From: Gilvimarinus algae
GTDB taxonomy: Bacteria > Pseudomonadota > Gammaproteobacteria > Pseudomonadales > Cellvibrionaceae
Direction of reading: 5' to 3'
Length of the DNA: 64,000 bases
Assembly: GCF_030518215.1 (NCBI RefSeq)
Contig: NZ_JAULRT010000062.1
Coordinates: 62,001 to 126,000 of the forward strand
The notes under the pieces were generated by a model, which worked only from the letters and a program-made list of their open reading frames with translations, was not told the DNA's origin and made no database searches. A program made the position numbers and the translations under genes. Of the stretch, positions 14,909 to 23,307 are shown piece by piece (the first letter of the stretch is position 1; every line of letters begins with the position of its first letter).

Positions 14909-16741
14909 ATGTTGCTCAACGCCCTTATTTATCTTTGCGCGGCAATCATTGCTGTTCCCTTGGCCAAACGTCTGGGACTGGGGTCGGTGCTGGGGTATCT
15001 GCTCGCCGGTGTCTTGATCGGTCCCTATGCGTTTGCTCTGGTGGGGGATCAAACCGATGTGATGCACGTCGCTGAGTTCGGTGTCGTAATGATGCTGTTT
15101 CTGATTGGCCTTGAGCTTCAGCCCTCGCGCCTGTGGGATTTGCGCAAACCGATTCTCGGGCTCGGTGGCCTGCAGGTGACACTGACCGCCGCCCTGATCG
15201 GTCTTTTGGTGCTGGCGTTTTTGGATATTCCCTGGCAAAGCGCGCTGGCGGCGGGTTTGGCGTTGGCGCTGTCTTCCACGGCGATTGTTTTACAGTCTCT
15301 GGAGGAGCGCGGCTTGCTGCGCACACCGGCCGGCTCAAACAGCTTTTCGGTGCTGCTGTTTCAGGATGTGGCGATCATTCCCATTCTGGCTTTTTTGCCG
15401 CTGCTGTCCGTTGGCGGTGGCGCCGACCCGTCCGTGGGTGATCACAGCATCATTGCCCAGCAGCCGGTGCTGATTCAGGTGGCCATTAGTGTGGGCACCA
15501 TTGTCGCGGTCATCCTTGCGGGGCGCTTTCTCGCCGCCCCTATTTTTCGACAGATTGCCGAGGCTGGGTTGCGGGAGATTTTCACCGCCTTTGCACTGTT
15601 TATCGTAGTGGCCATTACGGTCTTGATGCAGGCCATTGGTTTGTCGCCAGCACTGGGCGCTTTTATTGCCGGTGTGGTCCTGGCCGATTGTGAGTACCGC
15701 CATGAAATCGAGGTGGACATCGAGCCCTTTAAAGGGCTGCTGCTGGGGCTGTTTTTTATTACGGTGGGAGCAAGCATTAATTTTGACTTAATGATGGATA
15801 AGCCCCTGCTCATTGCCCTGGGTGTGGCGCTGCTCATTCTGGTCAAGCTTGCGGTGCTGCTGCTTTTGGCTGTGGTGTTCAAAATGGGGCGCTGGCGCGG
15901 TTTGCTGTTCAGCCTGGCGCTGGCACAGGGTGGCGAATTCGCCTTTGTCATTGTCAGTGCCGCCGAGGCGGGTCAGGTCTTTGATGATAGTGTTGGTGGC
16001 ATGTTGACGCTGGTGGTGGCCCTGTCCATGCTGGTTACGCCACTGCTGCTGGCGCTCTACGAGTGGGGCTTTTCGCGCACGGGCAGGGCGCAACCGGCGC
16101 CCGAGGCCGATGGTGATATCGCCCCCACGCAGCACGTGATCATTGCCGGTTACGGGCGCTTTGGTCAGATTGTCGGCCGTCTGCTCTCGGCCCAGGGTTA
16201 TCAGTTGACGATCCTCGATCACAGCCCGGGTCAGGTGGAGCTGGTACGGCGCTTTGGCAATAAGGTGTATTACGGCGATGCTTCACGCAGCGACCTGTTA
16301 CGCGCTGCAGGTGGCGATCAGGCGCGGCTTTTGGTGGTTGCGGTGGATGAGCCCGACCGTGCCATGAGAATCATACAGACGGCGAAAAAGCATTTTCCCA
16401 ATCTCAAGGTGTTGGTCCGTGCCATTGACCGGCGCCACGCCTATCAGTTGATTGACGCCGGTGTCGACGGTTTGCGCCGCGAAACCTTTCATTCGGCTCT
16501 GGCGCTTGGGGTAGACGCTCTCAAACTGCTCGGCCAGCCGGAGGAGGCTGCTCGCAGAGCCGGAGAGTTGTTTGAGCAGCACGACGAAAGCTCCTTGCGC
16601 AAGTTGGCAAAAGTCTGGGGGGACGACAAAAGCTACGGCAAGGCCATTCGTAAAAACCTGGATGATTTACGCCGGGTGCTTCAGGAGGATGCGGGTACCA
16701 CCCAGGCCGGAGAGGAGCCTCGCGCAGCCACGCGTGAATGA
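14909..16741 (+). CDS. CPA2-family cation:proton antiporter, KefB/KefC type
   Basis: 610 residues. About twelve membrane helices (1-385) contain the CPA2 motifs (GLGSVLGYLLAGVLIGP near 26-42, FLIGLEL, SSTAIVLQ, and FQDVAIIP with the conserved Asp). A cytoplasmic TrkA-N/RCK domain follows with GYGRFGQIVGRLL (about 412-424) and the Asp that ends strand 2 (LDH), so NAD(H) binding is likely. KefB/KefC proteins are gated potassium efflux systems. No KefF/KefG partner gene is adjacent, so glutathione gating is not shown. The ATG at 14909 has an AGGAGA site five bases upstream. Confidence 0.9.
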   Translation: MLLNALIYLCAAIIAVPLAKRLGLGSVLGYLLAGVLIGPYAFALVGDQTDVMHVAEFGVVMMLFLIGLELQPSRLWDLRKPILGLGGLQVTLTAALIGLLVLAFLDIPWQSALAAGLALALSSTAIVLQSLEERGLLRTPAGSNSFSVLLFQDVAIIPILAFLPLLSVGGGADPSVGDHSIIAQQPVLIQVAISVGTIVAVILAGRFLAAPIFRQIAEAGLREIFTAFALFIVVAITVLMQAIGLSPALGAFIAGVVLADCEYRHEIEVDIEPFKGLLLGLFFITVGASINFDLMMDKPLLIALGVALLILVKLAVLLLLAVVFKMGRWRGLLFSLALAQGGEFAFVIVSAAEAGQVFDDSVGGMLTLVVALSMLVTPLLLALYEWGFSRTGRAQPAPEADGDIAPTQHVIIAGYGRFGQIVGRLLSAQGYQLTILDHSPGQVELVRRFGNKVYYGDASRSDLLRAAGGDQARLLVVAVDEPDRAMRIIQTAKKHFPNLKVLVRAIDRRHAYQLIDAGVDGLRRETFHSALALGVDALKLLGQPEEAARRAGELFEQHDESSLRKLAKVWGDDKSYGKAIRKNLDDLRRVLQEDAGTTQAGEEPRAATRE

Positions 16742-16752
16742 CCTTGCTGATT

Positions 16753-16786
16753 TAATCAATTGATTATATCATTAATCAATTGATTA
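16753..16786. promoter_or_regulatory. Tandem palindromic operators before the RND operon
   Basis: The perfect 14-base palindrome TAATCAATTGATTA occurs twice, at 16753-16766 and 16773-16786, exactly 20 bases apart, directly before the ribosome site of the membrane fusion gene. The operon ends with a CecR-like TetR repressor gene. Two helical turns between centres suggest cooperative binding of two dimers on one face. Repressor identity is inferred from context. Confidence 0.8.
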
Positions 16787-16807
16787 AATTCTGGTTTGGA
16801 GGTAGGT

Positions 16808-17929
16808 GTGGCAGCAAACAGGCAGTGGCAGCGAAGACTCTGTGCGTGGGCACTGGTGCCGGCACTCTTGAGTGCCTGCAGTGAGACAGGCTCTCCTCAG
16901 GAACAGGACAAGCCAGCGCGTCTGGTGGACGTCGCCAGGGTGGTCCCCGCCAATGGCGCCAGCCAGACCAGCTTGACCGGTAAGGTGCGTGCGGTTGAGC
17001 GCACTGTATTGAGTTTTGAAGTGGGCGGTGAAATTGAACAGCTAAACGTGGATGTCGGCGATGCCATTGCCCGCGGCCAGGTGTTGGCCACACTGGATGC
17101 TGAACGCTACCGGCTCCAGCTCGAGCAGGCGCGAGCCTCAGCCTCAGAGGCGCAGGCGGCGCTCACGGAAAAGCGGCTCGACTATGAGCGCCAGCAGCAG
17201 TTGCAGGAACAGGGGTTTGTCAGCAACGCCAGCCTCGATGGGGCCAAGGCCGCCTTTGATACCGCCCAATCGCGTTATCGCTCTGCGCAGGCGGCGGTCA
17301 ATATCGCGGCCAGAGATGTTGAGCTTACGCAGCTGAAAGCGCCTTTTGCCGGTGCCATCAGCGAGCGGTTGGCCCAGCCGGCACAGCGGGTAGCACCCAA
17401 TGAGCCGGTGCTTGAGGCGCTCTCCGAGCGCGGTGGCTTTGAGGTCTACACGCATGTGCCCGAGGCGCTGGTGGGCAAGTTGGAGCTCGGCAGCGAGCAG
17501 CAGGTGCGAATCCCCGCGCTGCCCGATGCCGCCTACGCCGCCCGGATTGAACATGTGGGTAGCCAGCCCGCCTCCTCCAATAATTACCCTGTTGTGCTGG
17601 CACTGCAGACGCCGGGTGCCGACCTTCGCGCCGGCATGACCGCGCAAGTGCTACTCAGCTCCAGTTCGGGGATGCCCGAGGGGGTTGGCTTTTTGGTGCC
17701 CATGACTGCTTTGATCTATGCCGAAGACGCGAGTGTGTTTGTGTTGCGCCTCGGCGCTGACAACCGTTTAGAAAAAGTCGCTATTACCGTGTTGGAGCTG
17801 CGCCGGGATCGGGCGTTGGTCAGTGGCGAGCTCGGCGATGGTGAGCAAGTGGTTTCGCGCGGCGCCGAGTTTGTCGCCGCTGGCGACAAAGTTGCGGTGC
17901 TGGGCCAGGGTGCGGAGCGGTTTAATTGA
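16808..17929 (+). CDS. RND efflux periplasmic adaptor (membrane fusion lipoprotein)
   Basis: 373 residues from a GTG with GGAGG six bases upstream. Signal and lipobox L-L-S-A-C with C24, so it is probably a lipoprotein anchored in the inner membrane. Then come the first half of the lipoyl domain (about 60-90), an alpha hairpin (about 95-165), the second lipoyl half ([11 protein letters not shown] near 175), a beta barrel and a membrane-proximal domain. It bridges the RND pump to an outer-membrane channel; no tolC-like gene is adjacent. First gene of a three-gene operon behind two operators. Confidence 0.92.
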   Translation: MAANRQWQRRLCAWALVPALLSACSETGSPQEQDKPARLVDVARVVPANGASQTSLTGKVRAVERTVLSFEVGGEIEQLNVDVGDAIARGQVLATLDAERYRLQLEQARASASEAQAALTEKRLDYERQQQLQEQGFVSNASLDGAKAAFDTAQSRYRSAQAAVNIAARDVELTQLKAPFAGAISERLAQPAQRVAPNEPVLEALSERGGFEVYTHVPEALVGKLELGSEQQVRIPALPDAAYAARIEHVGSQPASSNNYPVVLALQTPGADLRAGMTAQVLLSSSSGMPEGVGFLVPMTALIYAEDASVFVLRLGADNRLEKVAITVLELRRDRALVSGELGDGEQVVSRGAEFVAAGDKVAVLGQGAERFN

Positions 17930-20900
17930 TGAATATTTCGCAATTGGCTTTCCGGTTTCGCCCGGTGGTCTATCTCGCTTTGTTTGTCGCCGTGGTCTTT
18001 GGTTTTAGCAACTACTTTAATTTGCCAGCCCGTGAAGATCCAAAAATCACCATTCGTGAAGCTCTGGTAAGCACCGCCTACCCCGGTCTCTCTGCCGAAG
18101 AGGTCGAGGAGAAAATCACCAAACCGCTGGAGGTGAGTATTCGCGAAGTGGGCGAGGTGGAGAAGGTGCGCTCCACGTCCATGCGCGGTCGCTCGCTGAT
18201 TCATGTTGAAATTCGCGATGAATTTTTCGATCTCGATCAAATCTGGGATGAAGTGCGCGAGCAGATAGACGTCGCCAGACCGCAGCTTCCTGAGGGCACA
18301 GAGCCGACCGTCCTGAACGACGACTTTGGTGATGTGGCGGTCGTCACCGCCGCGCTGCGCTCGGAGGTGTTCTCTCATGCCGAGCAACAGGAAATAGCCG
18401 AGCACATTCGCGCTGAGCTCTATGGCGTGGAGGGCACTCGCCGGGTAGAGCTCCTAGGGATTCAGCCAGAGCGAATTTACATTGATTTGCCCGAGGCGCG
18501 CCTGGCGGAACTGGGTTTGTCACCGGGGCAGCTTGCCTCGCAGTTGCAGCAGCGCAATATCATGCCACCGGCGGCGGTGATGGAGGCGGGCCGGCAGCGG
18601 TTTGCCCTGCAAGTCAGCGGCGCCTACGACTCGCTAGAGGCTCTGGAAAATGCCGAGGTCTCTTTGCCGGGCGACGGCGGCTCTATGCGCCTTGGCGATC
18701 TCGGGCGCATAGAGCGAGGCTATCTTGAACCGGTGAGCCAGACGGCCTACTTTAACGGCGAGCGGGCTATTGTCTTCGCGATATCCATGCTCGATGGGCG
18801 CAGCGTGCTGGACTATGGCGCGCGGGTTAAAGCGCGTATCGAGCAGGTCAGGGATACCCTGCCGGCAGGGTATCGTCTGGACATTATGACGTTTCAGGCC
18901 GATCAGGTGGCCAACGCCGTTTACGGCGTGACCTACAGTGTGTTGCAAACGCTGGCCATTGTTCTCGGCGTGGTGATCCTCTTTCTCGGCGTGCGCACCG
19001 GTCTTATTGTCGGCTCGATTATTCCTGCCGTGATGCTGGTGACCTTGGGGGTCATGGGCTTTATCGACATGTCGCTGCAACGTATGAGCCTGGCCACACT
19101 GGTGATCTCTCTGGGCTTGCTGGTGGATAACGCCATTGTGGTCGCCGAGGACTTTAAAACCCGTTTGGAATCGGGTGATACCCGGGATGAAGCCCTGGCC
19201 AACACCGGCTCGGAGTTGGCGCTACCGCTGCTGTCCTCAACGCTCACCACCATTATGGTGTTTTTGCCGTTGATGCTCGCCAATCATGTTGCCGGCGAGT
19301 ATACCCGCTCCATTTCCATTGTCATTGCGATCACCTTGATGGGCTCGTGGCTGTTGTCATTGACGGTGACGCCGGCTCTGTGTCATCGCTTCTTAACCGC
19401 GCCTGGACCATCGAACGCCCGGGGTGGTGATAAGCCAACGCTCTCGGATAAGCTGTTTGGCGCCATGAGTCGGCGCTATGAATTCCTGTTGCGGGGCATT
19501 CTCGCTCATCGCGTTTTGTTTTTGGCCGCAATGGCGGCGCTTTTGGTCGTCGGCATAGGACTGATGCAGCTGGTGCCGAAAAAATTCTTTCCCGACTCGG
19601 ACCGCAATCAGGTGCTGGTGTACCTGGATTTTCCGGTGGATATCTCCCCCACACTCGCCGATGAATCCGTTCGCGAAATCAGCGAAAAGCTACTCGCTGA
19701 ACCCACCTTGCAAGATGAGGTGGACAGCGTCGCTGGCTACGCAGGTTTTGGCGGCCCCCGGTTTGTGCTGTCCCTGACGCCGATTGATCCGGCGCCCAAC
19801 AAAGGTTTTATTGTCGCCAATGTCAATGGCCGGGATCGCGTGGATCATGTGATAGAGGTGATGCGAGGCTTTTGGGGCCGCGAGTTTCCTGAGCTGCAAG
19901 CGCAAGTGGTGAAAATGTTTCTCGGCCCATCAGACAGCAACCTTTTGGAAGTGCAGATAAAAGGGCCGGACCGCGAGGTGTTGTTTGCAACGGCGAAAGA
20001 CGTTGAAACGATTTTAGCAGGGTTGTCCGGTGCGCGGGACATTAAGCACAGCTGGGAGGCTCGCGTACCCGCTCTAAGCATTGATGTCAATCAGGCGCAG
20101 GCGCGCGCCGCCGGTGTGACCTCGCAGGACATTGCCCGCTCACTGGCTGGCGCCATCGATGGCTACCAGTTGTCGCGGTTTCGCCAGGGGGACAACCTGA
20201 TTCCCATTATTCTGCGCTACGAGGACGAAGAGAGAGCCAGTCTTGAGCGACTGAAATCTCTGACCGTCTACCCGCTGGAAAGCGGCGGCGCCGGTGTGCC
20301 CTTGAATCAAGTGGCCAAGGTCCGGCTGGACAGTGGTTACGCCCGCATCGATCGCGAGGATTTGGTTCGCACCATTACCGTCGAGGGGCGCAGCAAGGTG
20401 CTTACTGCCGAGCAAATGCAACCCATGGTTGATGAGCAGTTGCGGGCGCTGGAGAAAACGCTGCCGCCGGGGCACTGGATTGAGTATGACGGCGTGGTGC
20501 AGGAGTCGGCCGAAGGTCAGGCTGCACTTCAGGCAAACCTGCCTCTGTGCCTTGGTTTGATTATCATTTTGCTGGTAGCGCAGTTTAACTCTTTCAAGCG
20601 TCCGCTGCTTATTGTCGTCACGATTCCGCTGGTGACCCTGGGCGTTGCGCTCGGGCTGTTGATCATGCGTGCGAACTTTGGCTTTATGGTGCTGCTCGGC
20701 TTGTACAGCCTGGCGGGTATTATTATCAATAACGCCATCGTCCTGATCGACCGCATTGATATCGACAGGGCCAACCCGGATTATTCCGATCACGAGGCGG
20801 TCATTAAGGCCTCGGTGCGTCGCTTGCGTCCGATTATTATGTCCACCGTGACCACGGTACTCGGCTTTATGCCGTTGATCATTGGTCGCGATCCGCTGTT

Positions 20901-21021
20901 TTATGGAATGGCTTGTGCGATGGCGTTTGGTTTGGCGGTGGGTACCCTAATGTCTCTGGCCGTGGTGCCGGTGCTCTATAGCTACGCGTTTAGAATTCAT
21001 CCACAGGGGAAGGCCGCATGA
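17929..21021 (+). CDS. RND-family efflux permease (HAE-1/AcrB type)
   Basis: 1030 residues, full length for AcrB-type pumps. It has one N-terminal helix, a large periplasmic loop, a helix bundle (about 335-540), a second large loop (about 560-860) and a second bundle. In transmembrane helix 4 the proton-relay acidic residue is seen in LLVDNAIVVAEDF. Drug or metabolite export by proton antiport is expected; substrate specificity cannot be read. It overlaps the adaptor stop by one base and the regulator start by four, so all three genes are translationally coupled. Confidence 0.94.
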   Translation: MNISQLAFRFRPVVYLALFVAVVFGFSNYFNLPAREDPKITIREALVSTAYPGLSAEEVEEKITKPLEVSIREVGEVEKVRSTSMRGRSLIHVEIRDEFFDLDQIWDEVREQIDVARPQLPEGTEPTVLNDDFGDVAVVTAALRSEVFSHAEQQEIAEHIRAELYGVEGTRRVELLGIQPERIYIDLPEARLAELGLSPGQLASQLQQRNIMPPAAVMEAGRQRFALQVSGAYDSLEALENAEVSLPGDGGSMRLGDLGRIERGYLEPVSQTAYFNGERAIVFAISMLDGRSVLDYGARVKARIEQVRDTLPAGYRLDIMTFQADQVANAVYGVTYSVLQTLAIVLGVVILFLGVRTGLIVGSIIPAVMLVTLGVMGFIDMSLQRMSLATLVISLGLLVDNAIVVAEDFKTRLESGDTRDEALANTGSELALPLLSSTLTTIMVFLPLMLANHVAGEYTRSISIVIAITLMGSWLLSLTVTPALCHRFLTAPGPSNARGGDKPTLSDKLFGAMSRRYEFLLRGILAHRVLFLAAMAALLVVGIGLMQLVPKKFFPDSDRNQVLVYLDFPVDISPTLADESVREISEKLLAEPTLQDEVDSVAGYAGFGGPRFVLSLTPIDPAPNKGFIVANVNGRDRVDHVIEVMRGFWGREFPELQAQVVKMFLGPSDSNLLEVQIKGPDREVLFATAKDVETILAGLSGARDIKHSWEARVPALSIDVNQAQARAAGVTSQDIARSLAGAIDGYQLSRFRQGDNLIPIILRYEDEERASLERLKSLTVYPLESGGAGVPLNQVAKVRLDSGYARIDREDLVRTITVEGRSKVLTAEQMQPMVDEQLRALEKTLPPGHWIEYDGVVQESAEGQAALQANLPLCLGLIIILLVAQFNSFKRPLLIVVTIPLVTLGVALGLLIMRANFGFMVLLGLYSLAGIIINNAIVLIDRIDIDRANPDYSDHEAVIKASVRRLRPIIMSTVTTVLGFMPLIIGRDPLFYGMACAMAFGLAVGTLMSLAVVPVLYSYAFRIHPQGKAA

Positions 21022-21689
21022 CGCAAAAAAAAGCGAATGCGCGCCCGGCTCTTGCTCAAGGTGACAGCACCGAAGCCAAGTTGCTGGATGCCGGAATGGC
21101 GTTGTTTGGCGAGCTGGGCTTTAAGGCGACCACCACACGTATGATTGCCGATCGCGCCGGCGCCAATATCGGCTCCATTGCCTACTACTTTGGCAATAAG
21201 CGCGGTTTGTACCTCGCTATTGCCGAGCACATCGGCCAGCACCTCAAGGAAAAGCTCGGCATTGCCCAACTGTTTGCCGAGGCGCCTCCCGCGGACGAGC
21301 TCTCACCAGTATTGGCACTGGAGCTGCTCAATCAGTTGGCGAATAAAATGATTGACCTTTTCGCCTGTGACCGCGAGGCGGAAAAGTGGCTAATGGTCAT
21401 CATGAGAGAGCAGGTTAATCCAACAGAGGCGTTTGAACACCTATACAAAAACGCCTTTTTGCAGGTTCATTCCACCTTGAGTTTTCTGATCTCACGGTTG
21501 ATGAAGCGCAGTGCCGAAGAAGATGAAGTCCTCATGGAAACGCACTTTCTGGTAGGGCGAATTGTGTTTCTGTTGGTGGGGAAAACCCCTCTGTTGCGGC
21601 GCCTGGGGCAAACGGGCGGCTACAGTGAAGAGACCGTTGTTCTGGCCAAAGGGGTTATGGCGCGGCACCTGCGCCAGCTGGTGAATTAA
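21018..21689 (+). CDS. TetR-family repressor, CecR/YbiH-like
   Basis: 223 residues. N-terminal TetR helix-turn-helix (about 18-65) with TTRMIADRAGANIGSIAYYFGNKRGLY, and a C-terminal helical ligand domain of the CecR (DUF1956) type. In E. coli, CecR controls transport genes and drug tolerance. It is the last gene of the RND operon with an ATGA overlap. The likely binding sites are the two 14-base palindromes before the operon, giving autorepression. Its last 35 bases overlap the convergent TonB-like gene. Confidence 0.88.
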   Translation: MTQKKANARPALAQGDSTEAKLLDAGMALFGELGFKATTTRMIADRAGANIGSIAYYFGNKRGLYLAIAEHIGQHLKEKLGIAQLFAEAPPADELSPVLALELLNQLANKMIDLFACDREAEKWLMVIMREQVNPTEAFEHLYKNAFLQVHSTLSFLISRLMKRSAEEDEVLMETHFLVGRIVFLLVGKTPLLRRLGQTGGYSEETVVLAKGVMARHLRQLVN

Positions 21690-22386
21690 TGGCACGGTCT
21701 TCGAGCTGGCGTTCCAGGCCCGCCAGGATATCGTCGCCCTCGCTGGAGCTGCCCTGACAGTTACTCAGGTACCAGTTCTGGGTGATGCCGCCCCGGTCCT
21801 TCGCGGCAGAGCGCAGGCAGGTGCCTTTTCCGAGGTCCACATAGGTGCGCCCGCTGACGTCTGTGTAACTGGTGGCGCGGTCGGTAGTCGCCGCACGCGG
21901 GTCGGAGCCCTGCGCCTCGCGCAGCTGCCTGCGCAAAGTGGGGTTAAAAACCACACCGGGACGGCTGGCGTGTGGCGTCGGTGGTGTCTCCACCGGCGGT
22001 GAGAGTGTTGCAGAAGCCGCCGTGCTCTGCGTTTGCAGTTTTGTTTCCTGTGGTTCCCGTTTTGGCTGTGGCCTTGGCTGAGGCTCGGGTAGCGCGTCGG
22101 TGTGGCTACTGGTGGTTTGGTGCTGATCAGGTGCTGGTTGTGGTCTGCTGTCCTTAGGTTTTGGTGCGACGGCTGTCATCGTCAAGCGCAGCTGCAGCGA
22201 GGGTGAGCCCGGTGTGTCCGGCACCGCGTTTAGTGGCAGCTGCCAATAGAGGGCCAGGGCAAGATGCGCGGCAAGGGACACCGTAAAAGCCACTAGGGTC
22301 GCCTTGCTAAAGCGCTTGGGTGGTTGCGCGCGCGCTGTAATCGCTTCGGGTTGAAAGTCGTTTTGTTTGCCGGTCAGCAGATCCAT
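21655..22386 (-). CDS. TonB-like single-span protein with proline-rich linker
   Basis: 243 residues. A short cytoplasmic N-terminus, one membrane helix (about 31-50), a long Pro/Gln/Thr/Lys-rich periplasmic spacer (about 65-150) and a small C-terminal domain with two Cys that may form a disulfide (T-C-L-R and S-N-C-Q). The architecture is that of energy-transducer or envelope-spanning proteins, but the TonB C-terminal consensus is not seen and no exbB/exbD genes are nearby. It overlaps the TetR gene tail to tail. Function unknown. Confidence 0.7.
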   Translation of the reverse strand: MDLLTGKQNDFQPEAITARAQPPKRFSKATLVAFTVSLAAHLALALYWQLPLNAVPDTPGSPSLQLRLTMTAVAPKPKDSRPQPAPDQHQTTSSHTDALPEPQPRPQPKREPQETKLQTQSTAASATLSPPVETPPTPHASRPGVVFNPTLRRQLREAQGSDPRAATTDRATSYTDVSGRTYVDLGKGTCLRSAAKDRGGITQNWYLSNCQGSSSEGDDILAGLERQLEDRAINSPAGAGAAP

Positions 22387-22545
22387 GGCCTGGGCACAGT
22401 GCTAGTTGTTTTGGGTTCTATGCCAGACAAGGCCTGGGCCGAATGGTTCAAAGCGCAAGGCAGGTTGGTATGGACTGTCGTGAGTAGAAAGGCGAAGATA
22501 AAAAGACAAATGGGTCCGAGGCATCAGCGAGGTCAAGGCCATAAA
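22387..22545. other. Intergenic stretch upstream of the TonB-like gene
   Basis: About 160 bases that hold the promoter side of the minus-strand TonB-like gene. A short frame here has no ribosome site and no recognisable protein pattern, so I annotate nothing. Confidence 0.4.
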
Positions 22546-22574
22546 AAAGCCGCTACCTAAGAGGTAGCGGCTTT
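22542..22574 (-). terminator. Terminator associated with the tRNA remnant
   Basis: AAAGCCGCTACCT-AAG-AGGTAGCGGCTTT is a perfect 13-base-pair stem. On the minus strand it is followed by a T run (the A run at 22543-22548). It sits just past the decayed tRNA 3' end, as the second terminator does past the intact tRNA. Confidence 0.75.
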
Positions 22575-22577
22575 CTG

Positions 22578-22596
22578 GATGGTGGGCCTTCCCAGA
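22578..22596 (-). pseudogene. Remnant of a duplicated tRNA 3' end
   Basis: Nineteen bases identical to the 3' acceptor, CCA and part of the T arm of the intact tRNA at 22765-22841, with two flanking bases, lie 185 bases away. Past this match the T arm no longer pairs and no anticodon arm can be drawn, so this is a decayed copy or an integration scar, not a functional tRNA. Confidence 0.65.
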
Positions 22597-22715
22597 GTGG
22601 ACTCGGCACGTCCTGTGCCTCGGGCGTTGCCCGCCGTCGCTGCGCTCCCGCGCCCAAATTTGATCCCGTCAAATTTGTGAACTGGCCAGAGCGAACAGCA
22701 TTGAGCAGACAATAT
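22597..22715. other. Series of small hairpins between the two tRNA copies
   Basis: Contains GGCACG-TCC-TGTGCC, CGGGC-GTT-GCCCG and AAATTTGA-TCCCG-TCAAATTT inverted repeats in quick succession. No coding sequence is seen. They look like REP-type intergenic structure. Confidence 0.45.
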
Positions 22716-22763
22716 CTAATAAAAAACCCCACTCAGCTTAAGCGGAGTGGGGTTTTTTATTAG
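22716..22763 (-). terminator. Long palindromic terminator of the tRNA gene
   Basis: A perfect 19-base-pair stem (22716-22734 with 22745-22763) with A/T-rich outer arms, which give a U run on either strand. Its 10-base loop contains the palindrome GCTTAAGC. It begins two bases after the CCA end of the tRNA on the minus strand. Confidence 0.85.
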
Positions 22764-22764
22764 A

Positions 22765-22841
22765 TGGTGGGCCTTCCCAGACTTGAACTGGGGACCTGCC
22801 GATTATGAGTCGGATGCTCTAACCAACTGAGCTAAAGGCCC
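22765..22841 (-). tRNA. tRNA with CAU anticodon, probably tRNA-Ile2
   Basis: A 77-base cloverleaf on the minus strand. Seven-base-pair acceptor stem GGGCCTT/AAGGCCC, D arm AGCTCAGTTGGTTAGAGC, anticodon loop CTCATAA, T arm CCCAG-TTCAAGT-CTGGG and an encoded CCA. The CAT anticodon is shared by elongator tRNA-Met and by tRNA-Ile2, whose C34 becomes lysidine. The place next to rpoD matches ileX in E. coli and the TTCAAGTC T loop is like ileX, so Ile2 is favoured. Elongator Met is not excluded. Confidence 0.9.
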
Positions 22842-23232
22842 TGAACTTGATCTTTTGTCCTCTGAACTGCGTTGCTTGCTCGTCATCCTCAGTCACATAT
22901 TAATATATGCTCCTTGCGGGTGTCTCCCAAGCGCCTTGTCAGTGAACAAAACCTACTGCGTTCAGTAGTGATGTTCTTTTCCGCTGTAGCGTCGTCGCAT
23001 TCTTGACCGCCATGGATGGCGGAAATGCCGTTTTTGCATGGAGCTCTAAACGGCCGCCTCACTCAGTCACATACTCGATGTATGCTCCCTCGTTCGTCTG
23101 CGCGGCTCCTAGCTACAACGAAAAATCCCTGCGTTTAAACTTGCTTTTTTGTTCTCTGAGCGGTGTTGCCTAGTCAGTGAACAAAACCTACTGCGTTCAG
23201 TAGTAATATTCGTTTTTGTGGTGAATAATGAA
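22842..23232. repeat. Repeat-rich intergenic region between tRNA and rpoD
   Basis: Two elements occur twice. A 32-base direct repeat lies at 22938-22969 and 23173-23204 and contains the hairpin CTACTG-CGTT-CAGTAG. A 26-27-base element lies at 22888-22913 and 23062-23088, reading CTCAGTCACAT...ATGCTCC around a small palindrome (CATAT/ATATG in one, CATAC/GTATG in the other). No gene is seen. The paired changes suggest conserved secondary structure. Confidence 0.65.
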
Positions 23233-23266
23233 CCGTTCACCGTTCACCGTTCACCGTTCACCGTTT
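23233..23266. repeat. Heptamer tandem repeat (CCGTTCA)4 downstream of rpoD
   Basis: Four full copies of the seven-base unit CCGTTCA and a partial fifth lie 42-75 bases past the rpoD stop. Written from GTTC the unit is GTTCACC, one base different from the unit at 54321-54432. Confidence 0.9.
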
Positions 23267-23292
23267 CGGAGCGGCATTATAGCCGGCTCCGA
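23266..23292 (-). terminator. Hairpin after rpoD (possible terminator)
   Basis: TCGGAGC-GGC and GCC-GGCTCCGA pair around ATTATA with one bulged base, 16 bases beyond the rpoD stop on the minus strand. No U run follows, so it is a candidate only. Confidence 0.4.
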
Positions 23293-23307
23293 ATGCACGT
23301 AAATCCC

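Noticed and set aside
16753-16786. AT-rich repeats as a terminator of the CPA2 antiporter gene
   Set aside because: The stems are AT-only with no GC core or U run; symmetric duplication and the TetR gene fit operators better.
22324-22560. Plus-strand 78-codon frame upstream of the tRNA region
   Set aside because: It begins inside the antisense of the TonB-like gene, lacks a ribosome site and ends in the terminator stem.
22765-22841. Initiator tRNA-fMet
   Set aside because: The first base pair is G-C, whereas initiator tRNA has a mismatched first position, and the anticodon stem lacks the three consecutive G-C pairs.
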